From contig VSJF01000007.1 of the NCBI GenBank assembly GCA_009739215.1, positions 1,488,001-1,552,000 on the forward strand: a stretch of 64,000 bases of DNA. The letters are read 5' to 3'. A model generated the notes under the pieces. It saw nothing but the letters and a program-made list of their open reading frames with translations. It had not been told where the DNA came from and ran no database searches. The stretch's first letter is position 1. Each line of letters begins with the position of its first letter. The DNA is from Floccularia luteovirens. Lineage: Eukaryota; Basidiomycota; Agaricomycetes; Agaricales; Squamanitaceae. This document shows, in pieces, positions 23,924-33,885 of the stretch. Position numbers and translations under genes: made by a program.

Positions 23924-26756
23924 ATGGCACCGAATAATTTCAACCTGACTCAAAATCTTATCGATATTGATCATGACCCAATCCCAACAATAACAATTGA
24001 GGATTCTGGACTTGTACCAACGGAAACAAATCCAAATCCGTTATCTATATTTGATCACGCTTTCCCTCTAGGGTTGGCTCCGGGATACTCAGAAAAGGGC
24101 AGGCTTGTATCTCTCGCTATCTTGGACGGTAAACACGCACGTATCATCGAATTCGCTCAGCCGAAATTCAATCATCAAACAAAGACGGTCGCTGAAAGCG
24201 TCCCACAAAATAGCATAAAAGGCCGGGAATTGTTACAAGATAAGATCTTGTGCCGCCAAACTGGCGATCTCTACGCATTCGACATGGGCCCCCTCGCCCT
24301 GTCTCTTTACTATGATCTACAGCTTCGCATCACAAATGCTGTTGATGTGCAATCTGGATTTTCTGCAGTAGCTCGCAAGCCGATCAAAGCTATCCTTGAT
24401 GCTTTCGCCGATGTGGAAAAATTCATCATGACTGAAAATATCAATGATGTATTTCGCAATCCTATCTACGATAAAAAAGATCGGAACTGCTACATAGACC
24501 TGGCTCAGCGGGCATGGATAGCACGCTACATTGCCGTGTATGGCAATGGAGCGGAAACGTTCCAAAATGTCCCAAAAATTAATACGATGAATATGGCCAA
24601 TGAGGTATGTTTGCCGGTGAAATCCCATAATTCTACTCACAAGTTAAACTCCTCTCTCTGTCGTTAAGCAACTTCACATGTTAGCCAAGGTCGCAACAGA
24701 CACCATCCGACTCACCCAAGGAGACCCAATCCAAAAAACGATCTCGGTCAAATCCACTGGTAGAGGAGGGGAACTCACTTCACAAAAAGTTCATCTAAAC
24801 CACCGAAACAACAAAGTACGAGGGGAAAATCAAGTAAGTAATAGCATCGCTCGAGACAGGATTAATTTGATAGTGTTGCAATTTTATAGAAAGCAAGAAT
24901 AACAGTCAACGATTTTGAACAAAATCAATTTTCCACTCAAGGTTTTATCAGTGCAACCAAGAAAACTTCAAGCGATGTCTCTACAGGCGTGCCTATAGGA
25001 GAACGGACTATCGTCAGCTTGACCCTCATCGGGCGCGATGACCCAACCACAGCTGAAGCACTCAGAGCTGCTACAATCCTTCGCGTCCTCCAGGGTTCGA
25101 AAGAACTTCTCACCAACAGTCCATGGATTCAAAACATCTGGTTCCCATCACTCGATGGTCTCCAGATGTGGCCTGATTCAGATGATTGGACAAACGAGCC
25201 TACTCGTGCGAAGCCATTGAAGCCACCGACAGCCAAGAAAGGCAACCAGGCCCGACACACTCTCAACAAATCCCAGCAGTGTGCTGTGAATACTTTGTTA
25301 TCCTTTCAAGACAAGCACCGAATTACTCTCATCCAAGGTCCGCCAGGGACAGGAAAAACTTCCGTTATCGCCGCCTACGTTCAGAGCGCCATCAAATTAT
25401 TAGGATATCGAGGGATCTGGCTCGTAGCCCAGTCCAACGTCGCAGTAAAAAATATTGCTGAAAAGTTGCAATCCGTCGGATTTCTAGACTTCAGGATTAT
25501 AGTTTCCAAAGATTTTTATGATGGATGGTACGCTTCAGAATTTCAGTACAACCAATTAGATCATCTTACAACAACCTAACAGGCATGAGCACTTGTATAC
25601 CGATCTGATGGATTTCGTCATCTTCTCTGATGCGCTCATAACAACGCCAAGCTCGAGTTTCATTGGTTGTCAAGTTGTATTATCCACATTAAACATGCTC
25701 TCCAACAAATTCGTCCAATCAAAGATCACTAGATATGTGCCATTGACAACCCTGATCGTCGATGAAGCCAGTCAGATCGAGATTGGGAACTATATTTCTA
25801 TCTTCTCGCACTACACGTCCCTACGCAAAGTCGGGTTCATTGGAGATGATAAACAATGTGATTAAAATCAATATTCATTGGTGAATACATGCTAATCTTG
25901 TATCAAATGATAGTGCCACCTCATGGTCAGGAAGACCTCCAGGACCTTCAGAGTATATTTGAGATCACCCATCTCCAACGAGACGTGATCTTTCTAGAAA
26001 CACAATGTAAGTTATAAACTATATTTCCATGAATTCACTACTAAATATCTCATAACAGACAGAATGCCTCCCCAAATTGGTGACTTCATATCAGAAGCAG
26101 TTTACGAAGACAAACTCAGATCAAACCCCCTTCACCCGATCACTGACAAGGTGATTGCTTGCTACTTCATTGATGCAGTGGCAAATGAGTCAAAGAAAGG
26201 CACCTCTTATATGGTGGGTTTTGTATTCTATATTCACATTAAAACTAATCATATCATCCAGAACAATGTAGAGTGTGATGCTGTACTTAAGCTTGCCCGG
26301 TATCTCCAAGACAATAAGAAAGACTACAGAATTATCACTCCCTATGAAAACCAAAGGACTCTTATTGAAGAAACCATGAAAATGACACCAGACTTGAACT
26401 GGGGTGACAAATGTTTCAATGTTGATGCATTCCAAGGTTTTTATTATTTATTTCATTTTGTAATTTCGGTCTGTTTTTTTAATTTTTTTTTTCGGTGCGC
26501 GCGCGCGAACGCATTTTTAGGTAACGAAGAAGATTACATCATCATCTCGCTCGTGCGATCGCGCGCGCTCGGATTCATGGCCGATTTGCGTCGCACAAAT
26601 GTTATGCTCACCAGATGCAAAAAGGGAATGTTCATCGTCACAAGCAAAAACTTCTTGAATGGGATCGGGGCTGACTCGTTGGCTGGAAAGCTGAAGGACA
26701 GGATGGGCCCGGAGGCTTGGCTTGAGTTGGGTGACCTGGAGAAAGGCATTTTCTGA
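23924..26756 (+). CDS. SF1 (Upf1-like) helicase with N-terminal RNase D-like region, copy 2
   Basis: ATG at 23924, stop at 26756, roughly 800 residues after splicing. The first 230 residues contain RLVSLAILDGKHARIIEF and LYYDLQLRITNAVDVQSGF, which resemble RNase D strands and the DTQ-type block; the first acidic DxE motif is not kept. The helicase motifs are Walker A GPPGTGKTS, Ia AQSNVAVKNIAEKL, Walker B VDEASQIE, III GDDKQLPPHGQ, QYRMPPQIG, V VDAFQGNEEDYIIISLVRS and VI NVMLTRCKKGM. All are intact after removal of introns such as 24604-24667 and one of about 85 nt ending near 26520 with a GC-repeat-rich 3' end. It is clearly paralogous to the gene at 18547-21194 but strongly diverged, so the duplication is old. 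A function in RNA surveillance or silencing is conceivable but not shown. Confidence 0.85.
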
Positions 26757-26798
26757 AGTGATCTTCATAGGTACTCGAGATGTCTAGTATCTTCCTGA

Positions 26799-26858
26799 TT
26801 GATCTAGAGCCAAGGAAGTATTTAAATGTACTTAGATGATTCCCTGGCTCTGGATCAA
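26799..26858. repeat. Imperfect inverted repeat/hairpin between convergent genes
   Basis: The arm ttgatctagagccaaggaa (26799-26817) is matched by its reverse complement at 26840-26858 with 17 of 19 bases paired. The 22-base centre is itself partly palindromic (aagta..tactt). It lies 43 bases after the helicase stop and 80 bases before the carnitine acetyltransferase stop, so it would fold in both 3' ends. It could be a tiny MITE-like element or an RNA 3' structure. Confidence 0.6.
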
Positions 26859-26937
26859 TAAGATCATAGCCAGGGATTTTATCTCACTCCCAGTTTTTTT
26901 TTACTACCGGTGCGCGAAAGATTAAGCAAAATTTATA

Positions 26938-29357
26938 TTATAAATTACTAGAGACGATAGGACTATCGACAATTTGGGAGGATACGCAAAGCGCTTGCAT
27001 ATCTAACAAAGCGCTGGTAATCGCTTTCTTAAATCCTTCCGTAGAAGTGAGCGGGCTAGAAAACTTTGATTCGATCCCGAATTTGATAATTTCGGGAGCG
27101 GCAAGGTCTGCGCTGGGGCGTTAGACACTGAGGACATGGATGCTTGATAAGAGGGGATTACGCACAGTTAATTCCATAGCCATCATTATAACCAGCTCCA
27201 AAGCCGGTCCCCTTAAAAAGGTGTCCGGCACTCAGCCCACTCGTGCTTAATTTCCATGCCGCGCTACGCCCAAACAGCTCATCATCAAATAACGGTGACT
27301 GCTCTCCGTGGGCAGGGCGTAGAAGAAGTCGCAAGCCAAGGAGATGTCGGTCGATTCCACGGCCAGTTGCTGCTTCACGCGTTAGACGGACGTGCGTTTG
27401 TATCGCTCGCTGAAGAGAGTTATAGCGGGTTGCTTGCTAGTTGAAAAATTAGATCCTGTTTCTGCACAGTAAAGCTGTTGTGATTACCGACGCCTGGGGG
27501 TTCATCATAGCTAAGGATCCACTCTCGGCTGTGGTGGGTATATGAACGAAGTGTTTCAGTGCGACCATGCTTGAACATGCGAGTAAGCACAGTCTCGTAT
27601 GTCGCAGTAAACTCTCCTCGAGTTCTGTACCATGCCAGTTGGAGGAACCATCTGTATATATGCGTCCGGAGAAAAATTTGCTATCATAAAAGGTACCGTT
27701 AAGATTAAGCAGAAAAACAAATATCTTTGAATGAACTCACCAACGGATTTGATCCATTCAGTACCGTACTTATCAAACCACAGGACACTATCGTCTGAAT
27801 CCTGAATAATATGATGCGCTCTCGCTTTCGCTTCCTTACATTCCTTCCAAATTTTTCCATCAGCGATCCAGTCAAGGCGTTCAAAGGCACTCTCAGAAGT
27901 TTTCCGTCCAGTACTTTCGCTTGATGCTTCATCGAATGCAGCGGTATCTATACAGTCTACGACTCCATACTCTGCCACTATACTGGGAACAAGGGCATCA
28001 CACGGCGAATGTTCTCCCGTTGCACCTGCGTGTGTCGATGGATCAACTATTACGGTGAAGGGTTTATCGAAGAATCTATTCGCGACATTGAGATGAGTGG
28101 ATCTGATCGTATGTAGGTGAGAATCGAGAGCGTTTTGATTCTGAGATAGCGGCGACGATGAAGATGGAGGTATGGAATATGTATTGTGATCTAGGCTAAG
28201 CCCCATGACAGAATGAAGCATCGCTGTGTGTGATTTCCGGTTCGTAGGTGAAAGGGAAAGGAGATATTCTAGATTCTGTAATTGTTCAATATGGATGCTT
28301 ATTCACGTTTTGATAGACCTACCTCAGCCCAGCGATCACGATCGTCCGCACTCAACACACCAACAGGAACCGCTTTTTCCCCATTAGCTAAGCGACCTTC
28401 AACGTCGAGCACGGCTAACCGAAGTCGTTTTTCTATCTCTTTTGGTGACATTAATTGTGGGCGTGATGTAGTCGCAGAAGGGGGGTGATATACTGTAACT
28501 GAATAACACATATTATGAATCATAAGAAGAATAGAGCGTGACGCTCGAGATGAAAAAGGTGGTGCTTCTGAAATTATGTCGCAAAATGGTTTCGGGACAC
28601 GGGCGTTATTAAACATCTTTGATGTGTTTTCGCGTAACCAAATCCCTGCGCTTGAAATTCTATAAGGTGCCATGAAGCTTTGACACAAGTTGACGAACCT
28701 GTTCGTGTTGTATCTGGTTGGGGTTCCTCCCTTAATAAATCAAAAATGGTCAGAACGCGACTGACCGCGTATGATGATATCCGACTTACGCTTCTAATTT
28801 CTCTTTCCAAGCCAACACGCGATGAACAAGCCATGCTGCCCTCCTTACCTGCCAAAATGTCGTTCCTACTCTAGTGTTGTTTGTTTCCCCAGAGAGTGCA
28901 CTTGCTGGTAACGAGCTATCGTCATGGAACGCTAGCCACCAATTGGAGTTGACAAGGAGCGGGGCCCTCCACTCTAGGTATGCTTTGTTGATCCAAAAGT
29001 TATCGTTCAACCAGTTATTGGGAGATGCCCGATCAAGTGCTGCACAAGGTTTCATATGGATAGGTTGCAAAGAGAGGTTGTATACTGACCAAGCAAACGT
29101 TCCTGTAAAAGCTTTCCTATTCCTGCTTCGAACTCATCTGCCCATTTTGCGCGGAGAGCATACGCTGTCTTGTTTGGAACACCTCCAAGACGCTCGTCCT
29201 CCAGGAAAAAAGGAACCAACGATTCCAAGTACTTATTGAGAGTCTTCCGCAGGTCCGGTACAGGTAAACGGGGAAGATGTGGTAGTCCTTTTCGAGACGT
29301 GCTCCTGGTTGAACCCGAACGTGCCAACATATTAATGGTTTTACCTGGTCTAACCAT
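26938..29357 (-). pseudogene. Carnitine/choline O-acetyltransferase, frameshifted (possible pseudogene)
   Basis: An otherwise complete multi-exon gene of the carnitine acyltransferase family. The N-terminus has LPRLPVPDLRKTLNKYLES and KWADEFEAGIGKLLQERL. The middle has NNWLNDNFWINKAYLEWRAP and CYSVTVYHPP. The catalytic His is in GEHSPCDALVPS. C-terminal blocks include GRGIDRHLLGLRL, STSGLSAGHLFKGTGFG and PEIIKFGIESKFSS. These enzymes move acetyl groups between CoA and carnitine, linking cytosolic, peroxisomal and mitochondrial acetyl-CoA. One base too many lies near 27640-27650: the family reads YIQM-x-x-QLAWYRTRGEFTATYE, but here frame is lost between YIQM and QLAWYRTRG, and no intron explains it. 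A second weak point is a GTCGGT donor needed after EPPG. Either a recent pseudogene or a sequence error. Confidence 0.75.
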
Positions 29358-29537
29358 TACCTATTTTAAAGGCCAGTCCTGTTGTTATTCACTCTCGATA
29401 CAGGTGCCGGACCTGCGCGAGAGAATCAAGAATTTCGTAAAGCGGACTGAGTTGGGTAACATTTTTGCAGTTATGTAATCTAATATATTGCAACAGAGTT
29501 CCTGAATCAGAACACATCAAAATCGGTAAACATATGT

Positions 29538-31281
29538 ATGGCTCCTCCCCGGAATGTTCTCGATTGGCTTGAAAGAAACTATCCTAAACCCCGTGTTGAT
29601 CGTGTACGCTACGGCAAACTTCCTTTCATCACAAATCATCTGAATGGCATGGACAGGAATGGCTTGACTCGTGTTACGAATGGCTCATAGACCAAGGCCA
29701 CTCTCCTAATGAGAACCTACAAGCGTTCCTCGCAGAGCTCGAGTCACAACTTCTTCGCTCGGATCTACGAGATTCCATGGTACAGGGAACAGGATTACCC
29801 GCCCATACACCGCTTCAAAGTACATCCACCACGCTTTCCGGTCCCCCTGTATTGGTCGAGATTATAGCATTAACTGAGATCGGCAGCAGCGCCGTCAACC
29901 TCGAAAACATCCGTAAAACAATTGAGGAGAGGATGAGAGCAGGCAATATACCAGAAGGTGACAATGGTGAGGAAGCCGATCTGGACATTGAAGGGGAAGG
30001 TCCAATACCGAAATACCCAAGGGGAATGCTCAGATTTCAACTCACGGACGGAACGGTAACATTAGAAGCTATTGAATACCGCACTCTGCCACAATTAACT
30101 CTTGGAGTGACACCATTAGGTTATAAAGTGCGAGTCAAAATGTGATTCAGAAAATGGCTAATCATATTATTTTTATGCAGATGCAACTAAAGAATGTGCT
30201 CATCCAACGAGGAATGGCCTTTCTTGAACCGAACACAGTCGTCATGAAAGGGGGGCTGACAGAAGATCGCCAAAATAACCAGACAAGAGACTTTATTCGG
30301 GGTCTCCGCATTCGTATGGGGTATGTGACTCTTTTAAATCGTAGATCCTGCATTCATTATTTTGGTGATAGTCTGCCGATTGACCCATCTCCTCCAGCCG
30401 AACCTGACTTACCTCTACCCGAACTCGAACATCAGCGCCAACCAGCGGCTCAAAACCAGTTGCCTTCACCTCAGTTGTCTCCTACCTTACCACTGGTCAC
30501 TCAAACCAATATCGGACATTCTGGACAAGAGAAGCCAACATCAACCCAACTATCCACGATTTCAAGCTCTGCAGAATCTAGTACTATGGCCAGGACGAGA
30601 TCTCAAACCGCGAAGACTACTTCCCCATATTTCAATTCAACCGGATCGACGTTGGTCCCGGGTACATCACAGAAAGATAGAATGCAGAATGAAAGAAACG
30701 TTGATTTAAATTTAGCACCAACAACGCGTCATACTTTGCATTCACCCTCGCCTGCTAGATCAATCGACTTCGACCCCTTTGATGACATGGATATATTCAA
30801 TGACGAAAATATGCCACCTAAAGGAGAAAATTCCACTGCCCGAGAGATACCTGACGAAGAACAAATCATAGATCTTGATGCAGCAAGTTCAGATAGTTAT
30901 GGTATCAATGACGACCCAATGGATGATGAATTCTTGCAAGGATTAGATAGAGTGGAAATGGAGGCGCTTAGCGGGAGCCAACTAAGTCCTCCAGAAAAAG
31001 CTGTAGGAGTTGAAGCCAGAAACTTGGGAAAGGGTGCCATAACAGACGTTGAGGTTATCACAATTGAAGACGACGACAACGACAACGGTGGCGGTGGCGG
31101 TGATGATGACGATGAAGAAGTTGAATTTAGTAATGAGATAAAGGGAAGTGCACCCCGGCCAACCCAGAAGTGGAAACCTCACAGTCAAAGTCAAAGTCAA
31201 CCGATACGTGGAGTAAGAGGCTCGTCTACCGCCCGTACGACTGACCCGCCGGAAGTCATCGAGATCACAGACTCTGATTGA
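29538..31281 (+). CDS. RMI1: RecQ-mediated genome instability protein 1 (Rmi1)
   Basis: ATG at 29538 begins MAPPRNVLDWLERNYPKPRV, the helical N-terminus of Rmi1. It splices to EWLDSCYEWLIDQGHSPNEN and then the OB-fold region with VLVEIIALTEIGSSAVNLENI, MLRFQLTDGTVTLEAIEYR and TLGVTPLGYKMQLKNVLIQRGMA. Rmi1 is the OB-fold partner of the Sgs1/BLM helicase and Top3 in double Holliday junction dissolution. The rest is a long disordered, acidic Ser/Pro-rich tail with a Gly/Asp run at about 31070-31120, ending PPEVIEITDSD. Introns lie after VDR, after GYK (30139-30180) and at about 30320-30370. The 180 bases upstream are shared with the divergent carnitine acetyltransferase gene. Confidence 0.88.
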
Positions 31282-31566
31282 AAACACTCATGTATAATCT
31301 ACAGGAATAACTCTCACCGGCCATATATACTGTGACTTTTTTCTTAGCTTAATTGCTGTAGGAAATCATTGCATAAATATACCATCCCTGTTTTCAAAAA
31401 TCAGCTGGTACAATAGAAGTTGATGTTCACTTAACATTGGATAACGAAAGCTCGTGAAGGCCCGCATATATACTGAACGCAATTCGCCTGACTGCCATCA
31501 ACTCTACATAGACGTACATACAGAAAAATAACATGAATAGTAAGTACAAACAACTTGGAATGATAA

Positions 31567-32547
31567 TCACCCCAGGACAGCAACTTTGGTTTTCTTTTTC
31601 TTTTTCGTGTTAGAAAATGAACGCCAGCTGTCAACACGCTGATCTCTAGTATCTAAAAAGGTTCATTAACATCGGAACTGGCTCATCTGGCAAAAGAAAA
31701 AGAATGATCACACCTTCCCATTGTTTGTCCTCTTCTACCTTTCTCTTCCGCGAAGCTATCTCTTCATCCTTCTTTCTTGCTTCAAGTCCTTCATTAGCCA
31801 AGTTCATTTTTATCGCCCTGGATGAAAAGAAAACATGATCGTCAATGAGGCCAATGAAGGAAAATATAGAATATCTCACTTTCTTCTTCTTACTTCTTCA
31901 TCGATTAGCAAGTCTTTAGATTGAACTCTTAAACGCGTTTTGAAGGGAGGGTCAAGGCCCTTCAGGCTTGGGTCGGTGTCTTCCGTCGACGTAGGAAGAG
32001 AAAGTGATTTAAGAACTAACAACCTCGCTTGATTAATTACTGCGTCTAGTTCCTCTCGTTTAGCTTTATCCGACAACTCTGACTCAGCCTGTAAGCGAGA
32101 CAAAGTGTAAGTTTGAGCAGACAAGTCAGCTAGAGGCAAATTCACGGACCTTCTTTAGGATGTCAAAGGCTTCAGGGGCACGGGCATGTGGGCATTTATC
32201 TGGATGGATGACTGTAGCGTAATATGTCAAGGAAACGTTTTGAAAATAGTTCGAGGGTGAGATACTGACAAAGTGAGATTTGCTTGTATTTCTTCTTGAT
32301 GTCTTCCTGCGTAGCTTGTTCGTCTATGTCTAAAATATCGTACGGGCTACCAAAAAACAAGAGAGTGGTGAGTCACTAGACAAAGTGATGTGTTGCCGAA
32401 GAATACATACTTGAGTCTGAACGCCTTCAAAATACGCTCTACTTCAAGTTCACGTTGGAAAGCAGAAGCTTCACGACTGAGTAACTTGTCTATTTCAGCA
32501 TCATCGAGTCTTGAGACTGGAGGCGTTGTGGATGTGGAGCTTGACAT
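31567..32547 (-). CDS. J-domain protein, DNAJC8/Spf31-like
   Basis: ATG at 32547; about 215 residues over five or six exons. After an acidic N-terminus (LDDAEIDKLLSREASAFQREL) comes a J domain spliced as NPYDILDIDEQATQEDIKKKYKQ and then ISLFIHPDKCPHARAPEAFD with HPD intact. It is followed by a long charged helix and a lysine-rich nuclear-type tail ending TKVAVLG. This layout matches human DNAJC8 and fission yeast Spf31, spliceosome-associated J proteins. The start lies 110 bases from the divergent COX11 start. Confidence 0.88.
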
Positions 32548-32657
32548 GACAAAGGTAGGGTAAAGATTCAAATGAGACTCGGACACATTTCCAAAATACA
32601 TATAATCACGTGATGTATATGCAGTTTTTACCCGGAAGGACAAGAATACATTAAGGT
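32548..32657. promoter_or_regulatory. Bidirectional promoter, DNAJC8-like/COX11
   Basis: Only 110 bases separate the two divergent start codons, so both core promoters and 5' leaders must fit in or overlap this interval. No TATA box is obvious. Confidence 0.6.
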
Positions 32658-33740
32658 ATGTCTTTCATTCGACCGACGCTGATCAGGACATTGTTCCCTT
32701 CGAATCCATTAGTGAGCTCCTTCCAAAGATAACGGACAAAACTTATTAGTTTAACCCCAGACATGTCGGACGATATACCGTCAATCCCATATACCCCAGA
32801 ATCCATGGCGAAGACTATCTACCCAAACGAAACCTAGATTTTCTCAACCAAAAACTACCCCACCACCTGCTAAACACCCATTTCAAGGAAAGACTCGTCA
32901 AGAAGTACATGCTGCAAGGAACCGAGCACTTCTGATGTACACCTCTGCTATCGTATGCCTCTCCCTACCCAATAACAGTTCATGGGTAACACCAATCCCA
33001 GATAGTTGTAGGCCTTGGCGCAAGTTACGCTGCGGTGCCCCTATATCGAATGTTTTGTGCAGCTACTGGGTTTGCAGGGACACCAAAAGTTGGCACAGGG
33101 CGTTTCGACGCCGAGCGTCTCGTCCCCATCGAAAATGCACGAAGGATCAAAGTTCATTTCAACGCAGACCGGTCAGAGCAGCTACCATGGAAATTCACCC
33201 CACAGCAAAAATTTGTTCAAGTGTTACCAGGAGAGACTAGTTTGGCTTTTTACACTGCGAAAAATGTCTCTGACAAGGATATAATTGGAATTGCGACTTA
33301 TAACGTTACGCCAGATCGTGTGCGTATCAAAATTTTTGCGCAGATTCAACACGAATATTTATCGTCAATTTCTCATGTTATAGATTGCTCCATATTTTTC
33401 TAAAGTAGAATGTTTCTGCTTCGAGGAACAGAGACTGTTAGCAGGAGAGGAGGTCGATATGCCTCTTCTATTTTTCATTGACAAGGATGTATTAGAGGAC
33501 CCTGCATGCAGAAATGTTGACGATGTTGTTTTGTCATATACTTTCTTCCGGTACGTCCTACTATGCCTTCCTAGATTGACAACTTCATTGTACGTTATGT
33601 TTAGTGCCCGACGGAATGAACAAGGCCAGCTTGAACCCGACGCTTCAGAAGATGCCGTTCAGCAGTCTCTTGGCTTTGGCGGATATGTGCATGCTCCAAA
33701 AGCAGAACTGCGCAAAGATACTACAACGCCTACATCGTAA
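32658..33740 (+). CDS. COX11: Cytochrome c oxidase assembly protein Cox11 (CtaG family)
   Basis: ATG at 32658 encodes an Arg-rich, acid-free presequence (MSFIRPTLIRTLFPSNPL) consistent with mitochondrial import. The next exon has RNRALLMYTSAI and continues as a membrane segment, VVGLGASYAAVPLYRMFCA. The intermembrane-space domain includes TGRFDAERLVPIE, the beta strands LPWKFTPQQKFVQVLPGE, and the copper-binding CFCFEEQ motif. Cox11 delivers copper to the CuB site of cytochrome oxidase subunit 1. The stop at 33740 is 145 bases from the convergent RAD2 stop. All key cysteines are present. Confidence 0.94.
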
Positions 33741-33885
33741 TTGTATCCACCATCCAACCCAAAAATTTGATATTTGTAAAATGCACGCTATTTGGTTTCG
33801 ATCATAAACAATGCACAGGAGCAATGTTAACCCGAAATACTAGAATAATACACCCTGTCGAGATAACCATAATAAATCAATAAAA

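Noticed and set aside
26480..26575. GCGCGC runs as Z-DNA or a regulatory repeat
   Set aside because: They fall at an intron 3' end and in coding sequence of helicase copy 2 and are only a few units long.
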